In this document: piece by piece, positions 35,911 to 43,196 of the stretch | Position numbering within the stretch: position 1 is the first letter of the stretch | Layout: the number at the start of each line of letters is the position of its first letter | Assembly (NCBI RefSeq): GCF_000576555.1 | Contig: NZ_CP007145.1 | Coordinates: 1-64,000, forward strand | Reading direction: 5' to 3' | Length of the DNA: 64,000 bases | DNA from: Hymenobacter swuensis DY53 | GTDB taxonomy: Bacteria; Bacteroidota; Bacteroidia; Cytophagales; Hymenobacteraceae | Made by a program: the position numbers and the translations under genes | Notes under the pieces: generated by a model | Databases searched by the model: none | The model's input: only the letters and a program-made list of their open reading frames with translations | Told to the model about the DNA's origin: nothing

Positions 35911-36141
35911 GGAAGATGTTCCTTTCTTGATGTACAGGCCTTATTTCAAATCCTGTACCAACATAAGAACGAGACGTGATAAGTAGGATATGTGTCATAA
36001 CGTCTGATAAACGCCTTCTCAGAGTGAGTTTTTTGGACAAAACGTCTGGTTTATAAACCGAAAAGTGGAGTTGCAGTTGATTCGGCCGTAGTATGGGGCT
36101 GTTGCGTATGAGCAGATACTCTTTCTCGTGATGTCGTTTCT

Positions 36142-36795
36142 ATGCTGCCTTTGTCCTTTACTACCGCGCGTACTGCCCGCTACATTTGCCTCGGTGAGCC
36201 AGGGCCAGCCATTCAGCACGTCTGGATTTGCTTGCATGGGGAAGCCCAACCGCTGGCTGAGTTTACCGCCCATCTCATCAACCTCGATACGCCGGAGCGG
36301 CTGCTGATTCTGCCCGAGGCGCTGTCCCGCTATCCGTTACCCGCTGCCGAAAATGGCACTAGTCCGGCTACTGCTGCCAGCTGGTTTACCCCCGGTTCCG
36401 TGCAGGCAGATGTAGCTGATCTAGTCGTGTATCTTGATGCGCTGGCTACCCAACTACTGGCTCACTGCCCGCCCAACGTACCTGTTACAGTACTGGGCTG
36501 CGGCCATGGTGCCGCTGCTGCCGCCTGTTGGCTGGCCGCCGGCCACACCCGCTACGACCGGCTTATTCTGTACGCTTCCGTGTTTCCGCCCGAAATAGAC
36601 CGGCGTGCTACCTTGGCGGCTTTGCCAGTGCGTCCCGTCACACTCGTTTCTACTACCACCGATACGTTTACGCCCGAGGCGGTAGCGGAAGGGCTTTTGC
36701 ATGATTTGCAGGAAGTAGGATTGCCCGCTCAGTTGCGCTACGTATCAGAAGGGCCGTTGCCGCTGGCCTCTCTGGGCGCGGCCGGCGAAGGATAA
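36142..36795 (+). CDS. Alpha/beta hydrolase-fold protein lacking catalytic Ser and His
   Basis: A 217-residue protein that follows the phospholipase/carboxylesterase pattern: ICLHGEAQPLAEF (the LHG oxyanion region), a nucleophile-elbow region VTVLGCGHGAAAAACWLA, the acid loop STTTDTFTPEAV, and a final region where His is expected. In active relatives the elbow is GFSQGA; here it reads G119-C-G121-H-G, so the Ser is Gly, and the final YVSEGPLPL lacks the His. The Asp is kept. It is probably a non-catalytic member. The neighbouring Cys120 is a residue to note but not at the right place. Confidence 0.72.
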   Translation: MLPLSFTTARTARYICLGEPGPAIQHVWICLHGEAQPLAEFTAHLINLDTPERLLILPEALSRYPLPAAENGTSPATAASWFTPGSVQADVADLVVYLDALATQLLAHCPPNVPVTVLGCGHGAAAAACWLAAGHTRYDRLILYASVFPPEIDRRATLAALPVRPVTLVSTTTDTFTPEAVAEGLLHDLQEVGLPAQLRYVSEGPLPLASLGAAGEG

Positions 36796-36801
36796 CCTGC
36801 C

Positions 36802-37872
36802 CTAGGCGTAGCGCAAACGCTGCTTTAGTCGGTCCAGCGGGGCCTCCACAAAACGCCAGGACGCGGCACTCAGCAGAATCAGAAGTGGCGTGAGCACCAG
36901 CAGAGTAGGCAACGGGTCCAGCAGGATTTCGCGCCACTCGGAGCCGGCGGGCCAGAGCCTGAATACTACCCGCTGCCAGAATACCGGCAGCACCAAATGA
37001 TACAGGTACACTCCAAAGCTGCGCTGTCCCATCCAAACCAAGGCCGGGTGCATCAGGCCGGTACGGCGGGCGGCGGTGGGGTTGCGCAACAGCCAGGCCA
37101 AGGTCAGGAAAGCCGCGCCGGCCCCAACCGTGGGAAATACAACCAGCCAGATGTTACCGCCCTGTAGTGGGTGCAGCACGCTCCAGAGCAGCCACCAGCC
37201 GGCCCAGGCCGCCAGCACGTAGCGGCCCCTCGCCCAGGCGGCCAGGGCCTCGGTTTTTTCCAGCAGGCGCAGCAGGGTGCCGGCCGCAAACAAATCGAGG
37301 GAAGCAGGGAGGAGTACCAGCACGAACCCGGGCGTTACCAGCAGGCTCCAGCCCACCCGGAACAGCAAACCCGCTGCACCAATCACCAGCAGCCACCGCA
37401 CCCGGCGGCCCACCAGCCCCAGCAGGGCCGGCCACAGCAGATAAAACTGCTCATCCACGGCCAAGGTCCAGAGGTGGCCGCAGCCTTCACCCCAGCTTTG
37501 CAGGTAGTAGAACAGCTGGTTAGCCGCCGGCAGCAGAAACCACAGCGGATGTTCCCGGATAGTAGCCAGCGGCAGCAGGGCACTCAGGGCCAGCGCACAG
37601 TAATAAGGCGGAATAATGCGCAGCAGGCGGCGCAGATAAAAGGTTCCCAGCCGCTGCCGCCACGGCCCGGGGGCTCCAGGATAGGCCTGCTGCTTCCACA
37701 CAATGCCCGAAATCAGGTAGCCGCTCAATACGAAGAATACCAACCGGCCCATTTCACCCATCATAATGGGCGGGGTGGCCCAATGCTGCACCACCACCAG
37801 CCACACTGCAATAGCGCGCACACCGTTCAGTTCAGGGCGGTAAGCAAGGGGCGCGCCGGGCGGCGTGGGCAT
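36802..37872 (-). CDS. Acyltransferase 3 (OafA/YrhL) family membrane protein
   Basis: A 356-residue polytopic membrane protein (about ten segments) of the acyltransferase 3 family that O-acetylates or acylates cell-surface sugars. The N-terminal blocks YRPELNGVRAIAVWLVVVQHW and FFVLSGYLISGIVW, and a later FYLRRLLRIIPPYY, are diagnostic; the catalytic His is in VVQHW. The acceptor sugar is unknown. It is convergent with the hydrolase-like gene, with a 6-bp gap. Confidence 0.92.
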   Translation of the reverse strand: MPTPPGAPLAYRPELNGVRAIAVWLVVVQHWATPPIMMGEMGRLVFFVLSGYLISGIVWKQQAYPGAPGPWRQRLGTFYLRRLLRIIPPYYCALALSALLPLATIREHPLWFLLPAANQLFYYLQSWGEGCGHLWTLAVDEQFYLLWPALLGLVGRRVRWLLVIGAAGLLFRVGWSLLVTPGFVLVLLPASLDLFAAGTLLRLLEKTEALAAWARGRYVLAAWAGWWLLWSVLHPLQGGNIWLVVFPTVGAGAAFLTLAWLLRNPTAARRTGLMHPALVWMGQRSFGVYLYHLVLPVFWQRVVFRLWPAGSEWREILLDPLPTLLVLTPLLILLSAASWRFVEAPLDRLKQRLRYA

Positions 37873-37941
37873 AAGTGGAAGGTACTGGTGAAGTGCGGCC
37901 GCAAATTACCACGTTGGCGGCGGTCAGCGGCTGCGGGTACA

Positions 37942-38310
37942 CTACGGTGCTGCCGGTAGTTGAAAGTGAGGATTCTGAATGATGCCAAATAGATTGCCGA
38001 ACGGGTCCTGCACCGTGCCCAGTCGGATACCGCCGCCCACATCCTGCACGGATTGGTGCGGATGCGCGCCGAGTTCAACCAAGCGCGCAAAGGCGGCATC
38101 GGCATCGGGGACGCCCCAGTAGGTGGTGGGGCCGCACTGCCCGGCTATGGGGCCATCGGGGTCGAGGCCCAGCTCATAGCCGCCCACGTTGAAGCCCACG
38201 TAAAACGGCTCATCGAAATATGGTTCCTGCTCCAGTACTTGGCTGTACCAGGCTTTGGCCTTTGCCAGATTGCCCACGGGGTACACAACGGTGCGTAGTC
38301 CTTGAAGCAT
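37942..38310 (-). CDS. VOC family (glyoxalase/bleomycin resistance-like) protein
   Basis: A 122-residue beta-alpha-beta-beta-beta protein of the vicinal oxygen chelate superfamily: VVYPVGNLAKAKAWYSQVLEQEPYF, GFNVGGYELGLDPDG, YWGVPDADAAFARLVELGA, and the last strand VQDPFGNLFGIIQNP. These are the two repeats of the fold. The reaction and metal cannot be told. ATG 38310 is chosen; the earlier in-frame start would add residues without signal or domain. Confidence 0.9.
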   Translation of the reverse strand: MLQGLRTVVYPVGNLAKAKAWYSQVLEQEPYFDEPFYVGFNVGGYELGLDPDGPIAGQCGPTTYWGVPDADAAFARLVELGAHPHQSVQDVGGGIRLGTVQDPFGNLFGIIQNPHFQLPAAP

Positions 38311-38401
38311 ACAAGTGGTGTGTAAGGGGGTGCGTAGTGCTTTATTGCCAGAGCAAATCTGCCATATTTTCTCCCAATTACAACCCTTTATAGTCCTGAC
38401 T

Positions 38402-39145
38402 ATGGCTGCCCACAACCTGGCCAAACTGCCCACCCGGGCCCCCGCCGACTACCACAAAACCACCACGCTGCGGGAGCTGAAGAAGCTGCGCCAGGAATTG
38501 ATTGATTTGCAGGATCGGCTTTACGCTGAAAACAAGCACAGCGTGCTGGTAATTCTGCAGGGCATGGACGCCAGCGGCAAGGACGGCCTGATCCGGCGGG
38601 TGTTCAGCGGTATCAACCCGCAGGGCGTGCGGGTTTTCTCCTTCAAGGAGCCGACAGAACTAGAACTGTCCCACGACTTCCTCTGGCGGATACACCAGCA
38701 GGTGCCGCCCCGAGGCATGATGCAGGTTTTCAACCGCTCCCACTACGAGGACGTGCTGATTACGCGAGTGGAAGGCCTGGTAACGACCGAGGAAGCCCGC
38801 CGCCGGTTTTCAGCCATCAATGCTTTCGAGAAACTGCTGCAACAGGCCGGTACCACGGTGCTCAAGTTTTACCTGCACGTTTCGGAAACGGAGCAGCAGG
38901 AGCGCCTCCAGGAACGCCTGACTGACGCTACCAAGCAGTGGAAATACGAGCACGCCGACCACCGGAAGGCCGGTCAGTATCCGCAGTATCAGGCTGTGTA
39001 CGAGGATGTATTCCACGCCTGCAACCCCACCAACTGCCCCTGGCACATTGTGCCCGCCGATCAGAACTGGTACAAAGCCTACGTGGTGGCCCTCACCCTC
39101 CGCGATGCGCTGCTAAAGCTGAACCCAAAGTATCCAAAGCCGTAG
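38402..39145 (+). CDS. Polyphosphate kinase 2 family protein
   Basis: A 247-residue PPK2-fold enzyme. The Walker A motif is GMDASGKDG (54-62), followed by GVRVFSFKEPT, the Walker B-type NRSHYEDVLITRV, and a lid region KQWKYEHADH. PPK2 enzymes move phosphate between polyphosphate and nucleotides, often making NTP or NDP from polyphosphate. The short single-domain form is consistent with the nucleoside mono- or diphosphate-using classes, but the class cannot be set from sequence alone. ATG 38402 is the first that fits the family. Confidence 0.9.
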   Translation: MAAHNLAKLPTRAPADYHKTTTLRELKKLRQELIDLQDRLYAENKHSVLVILQGMDASGKDGLIRRVFSGINPQGVRVFSFKEPTELELSHDFLWRIHQQVPPRGMMQVFNRSHYEDVLITRVEGLVTTEEARRRFSAINAFEKLLQQAGTTVLKFYLHVSETEQQERLQERLTDATKQWKYEHADHRKAGQYPQYQAVYEDVFHACNPTNCPWHIVPADQNWYKAYVVALTLRDALLKLNPKYPKP

Positions 39146-39241
39146 GGCGGCGCAGGTGTCTGGCTTTCAGAAAAAGACGGAAAAGAAGAGGCCCCACCGT
39201 AACCCAGCGGAGCCTTTTTAATACGTTCTAAGCTCTAAGCT

Positions 39242-39808
39242 CTAAGCCTTTGGCGGGGTTTTATCGGCGTCGGATAGGTCGCGGCCGTAGAGCTGGCGGC
39301 CTTCGGCGTCGAGGGCGTCGGAGATGCGCTTGAAGCCGTTGGCTTCCAGTACGCGCCGGGCGCCATCATTAGTGGGTGTGGTACGGGCGGTGAGGTAGCG
39401 GACCATGCCCGTATCGGCGGCATGACGGATGAGGCCGGCTACCAGCTCGGTGCCCAGGCCCCGGCCGTGCCAGTCGGTAGCAATGGCAAACCCGATTTCG
39501 GCCGTATCATCAGCGGGCGGGCCATGAAAGCCACCGGCCCCGATGAGGGTGTTTTTGGGCGCTTCGGCCCCGGCCCGCAGCAACGCGTACCAGCCGTACC
39601 AGCCTGCGGCCGTGCGGCCACCCGCCGTGAGCTGTTCCAGAAAAAACTGCTGCGCCTCCGTATCATACTCGCCCGGGGGCCAGTGCGCGGGCATTTCGGC
39701 CCCCAATAGAATAGGGAAATAGTGCGGCTTCTGAAGTTCGGCAGTCAGCAACGCCCGGCTGGCCGCCACCAACGTGAGGCGGGGAGTATAGGCAATCAAT
39801 GGAATCAT
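39242..39808 (-). CDS. GNAT family N-acetyltransferase
   Basis: A protein of 188 residues (191 if the ATG at 39817 is used) of the GNAT superfamily, RimJ/RimL-like. The acetyl-CoA loop region reads IATDWHGRGLGTELVAGLIRHA, and a preceding NTLIGAGGFHGPPADDTAEIGFAI forms the central strands; LTARTTPTNDGARRVLEANGFKR is the usual C-terminal block. The substrate is unknown. The start MIPLIAYTPRLTL is preferred. It is divergent from the small protein gene at 39912. Confidence 0.88.
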   Translation of the reverse strand: MIPLIAYTPRLTLVAASRALLTAELQKPHYFPILLGAEMPAHWPPGEYDTEAQQFFLEQLTAGGRTAAGWYGWYALLRAGAEAPKNTLIGAGGFHGPPADDTAEIGFAIATDWHGRGLGTELVAGLIRHAADTGMVRYLTARTTPTNDGARRVLEANGFKRISDALDAEGRQLYGRDLSDADKTPPKA

Positions 39809-39883
39809 GGACAACAATACGGATTTGGTCGAATTTCTGCCAAAACATGCCGGCGTCGCCGTCCGGATGCTCAGCTCAACAGT

Positions 39884-39891
39884 TACCTTTG
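39884..39891 (+). promoter_or_regulatory. -7 promoter element for the gene at 39912
   Basis: TACCTTTG matches TAnnTTTG exactly and lies 20 nt upstream of ATG 39912. It supports the 39912 start over the earlier in-frame ATG at 39807. Confidence 0.5.
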
Positions 39892-39911
39892 AGTACCTCT
39901 TTTTTGTCTCG

Positions 39912-40340
39912 ATGCCGCTACCTGCCCCCGATTACTTGGACGTTGCTTACCGCGCCGACCTTGATGTACTGCTGGCCCGCTGGATGCGCCGGGTAACGCT
40001 GGAGGAAATGCAGCAGGGTTATTTATATCTGCTGGAGCAGGCCGAGGAACACGCCTGCCGCTACTGGCTGCTGGATGCCCGCCGCCGTTCCAATACCGAC
40101 AGGGAAGGGGCCGGCTGGATGGTGAATACTTTCTTGCCCAGCCTGCATGCTCGCCTTGAAGGCCGCACCTACCTGGCCTATCTGCTGGTGCCGGCCATCA
40201 TGCGCGACGTGGAAGCAGATGCTGCCTTTCCGCCCGCCAGCTTTTTCACCGGCAAACCATTCATCGGGGAGCGGTTTATTGATGAGCGGGAGGCTATTGC
40301 GTGGCTTCAGGCCGCCCACCAAGAACCGGCCACCGCGTAA
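39912..40340 (+). CDS. Unnamed three-member family, member A
   Basis: A 142-residue soluble protein, one of three paralogs in the window (others at 44346 and 52134). Shared features in order are YRADLDVLLARW, a following EE-x5-Y-x3-LL helix, CRYWLLDARRR (about residues 58-68), YLAYLLVP, and a final DE-x-EAIAWLQ. The pattern of short strand, helix, strand suggests an alpha/beta fold of STAS type, but this is a guess. ATG 39912 gives a length equal to the paralogs and a -7 element just upstream. The long in-frame extension to 39807 has no match in the paralogs. Confidence 0.72.
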   Translation: MPLPAPDYLDVAYRADLDVLLARWMRRVTLEEMQQGYLYLLEQAEEHACRYWLLDARRRSNTDREGAGWMVNTFLPSLHARLEGRTYLAYLLVPAIMRDVEADAAFPPASFFTGKPFIGERFIDEREAIAWLQAAHQEPATA

Positions 40341-40375
40341 ATCCAACCCTCGTTCTGAAGAGAAAAGTATCATCT

Positions 40376-40417
40376 AAAAAGCCCCGGCCTGCCCGAAAGA
40401 GCAGGCCGGGGCTTTTT
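40376..40417. terminator. Bidirectional terminator with 17-bp perfect stem
   Basis: AAAAAGCCCCGGCCTGC (40376-40392) pairs with its exact complement at 40401-40417, giving A and T tracts at both tips between convergent genes. Confidence 0.88.
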
Positions 40418-40433
40418 ACACGAGGGCAGCCAG

Positions 40434-40688
40434 CTACTTAACGAGCAGTTCGCTGAGGTGATGGTCCACGCAGTCGAGTACATCCTGCACGGTGCGCATG
40501 CGCTCCATTTCCGCATCGGTAATTTCGATGTGAAAGCGGTGCTCCAAGTTAATAGCCAGCTCCACTAAGTCAATGGAATCGAAGCCGATATCTTCCTGCA
40601 GGCGGGAAGATGGGGTAAGCGTGAGGGCCGGATTGCGGCGCTTGCGGCGGAGCATGCGCTCTACCTGGAAGTGAATGAGCTGTTCCAT
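40434..40688 (-). CDS. Acyl carrier protein-like
   Basis: An 84-residue acyl-carrier-type protein with the phosphopantetheine serine at S38 in DIGFDSIDLVELAINLEHRFHI. It is not obviously the fatty-acid ACP: the N-terminus is rich in Arg and Lys (ERMLRRKRRNP), and its gene follows a HlyD-like gene rather than fab genes. It probably serves a secondary pathway. No ketosynthase or ligase is nearby, so its substrate is unknown. The two genes lie in one minus-strand unit with the Rrf2 regulator. Confidence 0.85.
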   Translation of the reverse strand: MEQLIHFQVERMLRRKRRNPALTLTPSSRLQEDIGFDSIDLVELAINLEHRFHIEITDAEMERMRTVQDVLDCVDHHLSELLVK

Positions 40689-40748
40689 ATCAAAAACAGT
40701 ACGGCAACAAAAAACGAGAGAAAAAGCAAGTCAGGAAACCCGGCGGGG

Positions 40749-41336
40749 CTACCTAACGCTGGTAAGTAGCAGTGTGGTATCGGCGGGCAGTTCGGTGGAG
40801 AGGGTGGCCACGGGCGTCTGGGGAGTGAGCCGGTCACCGGGCGCGGCCATTCGGCCTGTGATAACGCCATCGGTGGGAGCCGTCACGAACACGAAGCTGA
40901 GCATGGGCACCTGCCGCGCCAGCAGTTGGCGAGTAGCGGTAAGCTGCTGGTTGGCGGCAGCCAACTCGGTGGCGGTAGCGGCCGGCACTTGCTGCGCCAG
41001 CGCCTGATACGCCTGTTGCTGACGCAGCAAGCGTAGCTGCAACTGCTGCTGCGGTACGCTGGGCAGCCGCTCTACTACTTTCAGCAGCACCTGACCCTGA
41101 CGCACATGCTGACCTTCATGGAAATACACTTCGTACACCTTGCCCGTTTGCCGGGCCGGCACCGGCTGGCCGGCCGCCGGGGCGGAGGCGGGCTGGCCGT
41201 GCGCTACGGCCAGAAACTGCGCGGTGGGTACCGGCAAGTCATCGGCCAGGGTGTCGGTGGGCGTCAGCCAGAGGGGCAGCACCGAGCTGCTTGCCGCGAC
41301 GAAAAGGACAAGCCCTACGCCAACTAATTTTTTCAT
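40749..41336 (-). CDS. HlyD/RND-type periplasmic adaptor-like protein
   Basis: A 195-residue exported protein with a signal sequence and the core of a membrane fusion protein: biotinyl-lipoyl half-motif ARQTGKVYEVYFHEGQHVRQGQVLLKV, a coiled-coil hairpin rich in Gln and Leu (about 93-145), and the second half-motif VTAPTDGVITGRMAAPGDRLTPQTPVATL. The usual beta-barrel and membrane-proximal domains after it are absent, so it is short. No inner-membrane pump gene is next to it. A palindromic Rrf2-type operator lies 111 bp upstream. Confidence 0.78.
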   Translation of the reverse strand: MKKLVGVGLVLFVAASSSVLPLWLTPTDTLADDLPVPTAQFLAVAHGQPASAPAAGQPVPARQTGKVYEVYFHEGQHVRQGQVLLKVVERLPSVPQQQLQLRLLRQQQAYQALAQQVPAATATELAAANQQLTATRQLLARQVPMLSFVFVTAPTDGVITGRMAAPGDRLTPQTPVATLSTELPADTTLLLTSVR

Positions 41337-41446
41337 GGGATGGAAGCCGGGGTAACCGGCCGGGCCCGCTACCCTTCTGGGGCAAGGCAGCGGCGAAAAT
41401 ATCCGGGCCGGAGGGGCGGCGCGCGGAAGTGAATGAAAGACAGATG

Positions 41447-41463
41447 GTAACCGATGTGGTTAC
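41447..41463. promoter_or_regulatory. Rrf2-type operator, site B
   Basis: GTAACCGATGTGGTTAC is an inverted repeat (GTAACC/GGTTAC) and matches site A (41947-41963) in length and most bases. It lies upstream of the HlyD-like and acyl carrier genes. Confidence 0.6.
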
Positions 41464-41486
41464 ATTTTTGAGGAAATAAAAAGCCG

Positions 41487-41936
41487 TCAGCCGGTGTTGC
41501 CGGGGCAGCCTTTGGGCAGGCGCTGAGCCAGCTCCTGCGTGACGTGCGCCACCGAAACAGCCGCCAATGCCGCCCGCATGGCCGCAATGGCCGGCCCGAA
41601 CAGGCCCTCAAGCGTTTCCTGCATCACGCGGCCCAGGTCACAGTGGGAGTTGGGGTTGGTGCTGCTGATCTGAAACAGGTCGGGCTCGGTTTCCTGCATG
41701 GCCTGAAACACGTCGAGCAAAGAAATATCGGTGGCCGGGCGGGCCAGTAGCGTACCGCCGCCCGCCCCTCGCTGGCTTTGCACTAGGCCGGCTTCGCGTA
41801 GCGTGCTCACCAGCCGGCGCACCACCACCGGGTGGGTGCCCGCACTGCTGGCCAACACTTCCGACGACACCGGCTGGCCCTCGGCGTGCGCCAGATAGGC
41901 CAGGATGTGCGTCGCAACGGCGAAACGAGTGTTCAT
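41487..41936 (-). CDS. Rrf2 family transcriptional regulator
   Basis: A 149-residue winged-helix regulator: MNTRFAVATHILAYLAH is the usual N-terminus, the recognition region is SSEVLASSAGTHPVVVRRLVSTLREAGLV, and QRGAGGGTLLARPATDISLLDVFQAM is the family signature. It has only two cysteines (C99 and C144), so it is not the three-Cys Fe-S type such as IscR; a redox or small-molecule sensor of the YwnA/NsrR-like branch is possible. ATG 41936 fits the N-terminus. The promoter has an operator palindrome over the start region. Confidence 0.9.
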   Translation of the reverse strand: MNTRFAVATHILAYLAHAEGQPVSSEVLASSAGTHPVVVRRLVSTLREAGLVQSQRGAGGGTLLARPATDISLLDVFQAMQETEPDLFQISSTNPNSHCDLGRVMQETLEGLFGPAIAAMRAALAAVSVAHVTQELAQRLPKGCPGNTG

Positions 41937-41946
41937 CAGGGAATAC

Positions 41947-41963
41947 GTAACAGATTCGGTTAC
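41947..41963. promoter_or_regulatory. Rrf2-type operator, site A
   Basis: GTAACAGATTCGGTTAC is an inverted repeat placed between the -7 element and the rrf2 start codon. It matches site B at 41447-41463. Such a position fits autorepression. Confidence 0.65.
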
Positions 41964-41993
41964 AAATGTACGGCGCAAAATGGTTGTGTGCAA
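41963..41993 (-). promoter_or_regulatory. Promoter of the rrf2-like gene
   Basis: On the minus strand TTG (41993-41991) and TACATTTG (41970-41963) are 20 nt apart, a full match to the Bacteroidota consensus. The start codon is 26 nt beyond. Confidence 0.7.
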
Positions 41994-42141
41994 TCTTTCT
42001 GCTGTAAACCTTCCACAACGCCGTGTATTGTGCTGTCATTCTGCCGAAAGCGGAACGTGGGGTTCCACTTTCGGGCTGACGATTGAGCGGACGTTTTGCT
42101 TTACCGGGCTGGCTATTTTTCTGCCGACAGCCCGGCCGGAC

Positions 42142-42996
42142 TTATTCCTCCCAGGTGCCGAACTTGCCGGCTTGATAATCCTGGTAGGCTTCCCGGATTT
42201 CCTGCTCGGTATTCATCACGAAGGGGCCATGGGCCAGAATGGGCTCTTGGAAGGGGAGGGCGTGACCCAGCAGCAGCACGGCATCGTCCAGGGCTTCCAC
42301 TTGCAACTCGTCGCCGTCGTAATTGAACTCCACTAGCCGGCGGGCTTCGGTTTCCTGGCCATTCACGCGCAGCCGGCCCCGGATAACGTAGAAGAACACG
42401 GTCCGCTCGGCCGGAATGGGCAGGTGCAGCTGGCCGCCTTGCCGGAAATCGATGGTAGCCAGCTGGATGTCGGCCAGCGGGGTAACGGCCCCGGCGGTGC
42501 CGGCCCACTCGCCCGAAACGGCGTGCACGGTCACCCGGCCCTCGTCCAGCGCTACGTGCGGAATTTCGGGCTCCTGCAGCCCAATGTAGCGGGGCTCCAC
42601 CATTTTGTCCTTGGCCGGTAGGTTCACCCACAGCTGCAGGATTTCGAGCGGACCGCCGGTGCGCTTGAACTCGGGGGAGGACACTTCGGCGTGAATCAGG
42701 CCCCGGCCGGCCGTCATCCACTGAATGCCGCCCGGCCCGATGATGCTCTGGTGCCCGCCCGTATCCTGGTGCATAATATCGCCTTCCAGAATAAACGTCA
42801 CGGTTTCAAAGCCGCGGTGGGGGTGGGGGCCGAAGGGCAGGCCCCGGTTGTGGGGGCGGTACACCTGCGGGCCGTGGTGGTTCAGAAACAGAAACGGATC
42901 CAGGTGCTGCACGGCGTTGGTAGGCAGCGCCCGGTACGTCACGAGGTCGGCAATAGGTGCGCTCTGGGCGCGGTGCTGGGCTTTGATGGTGCGCAT
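42142..42996 (-). CDS. Pirin family protein
   Basis: A 284-residue bicupin. The pirin N-terminal block is DPFLFLNHHGPQVYRPHNRGLPFGPHPHRGFETVTFILEG, with the metal His residues in PHPHRG and the following GGIQWMTAGRGLIHAEV; a C-terminal cupin follows. Pirins oxidise some flavonoids or act as iron-dependent regulators; the function here is not known. ATG 42996 is chosen since the longer frame crosses repeat DNA. It is divergent from the old yellow enzyme gene, and the gap holds an inverted repeat. Confidence 0.92.
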   Translation of the reverse strand: MRTIKAQHRAQSAPIADLVTYRALPTNAVQHLDPFLFLNHHGPQVYRPHNRGLPFGPHPHRGFETVTFILEGDIMHQDTGGHQSIIGPGGIQWMTAGRGLIHAEVSSPEFKRTGGPLEILQLWVNLPAKDKMVEPRYIGLQEPEIPHVALDEGRVTVHAVSGEWAGTAGAVTPLADIQLATIDFRQGGQLHLPIPAERTVFFYVIRGRLRVNGQETEARRLVEFNYDGDELQVEALDDAVLLLGHALPFQEPILAHGPFVMNTEQEIREAYQDYQAGKFGTWEE

Positions 42997-43000
42997 GTGG

Positions 43001-43190
43001 TCAGTTGTCGGTTGCCGGTTGTTCGTTGTCAGTTGCTGGAAACGACTAGTGGCGGTGGTTGGGAATAGGGTACAGTAAAACATTCGCCGTCGTTTTTGTT
43101 ATGAACCCTTCCAATCTGAATACTGCCACGTACGACGAGAGGTTGTCGTACACTGGCAACCGACAACTCGCAACTGGCAACTCACAACTT
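43001..43190. repeat. Inverted repeat arms of the GTTGTCAGTTG type
   Basis: The arm near 43001-43040 (GTCAGTTGTCGGTTGCCGGT...) recurs inverted near 43152-43190 (CTGGCAACCGACAACTCGC...). The divergent promoters must lie between the arms. The same family occurs at 24912-24980. Confidence 0.7.
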
Positions 43191-43196
43191 CATAAG

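Noticed and set aside
39806..39809. Overlapping start codons (CATG) of the GNAT gene and the plus-strand frame at 39807
   Set aside because: The plus-strand gene more likely starts at 39912, judged by its paralogs and a -7 element, so the overlap is probably not functional.
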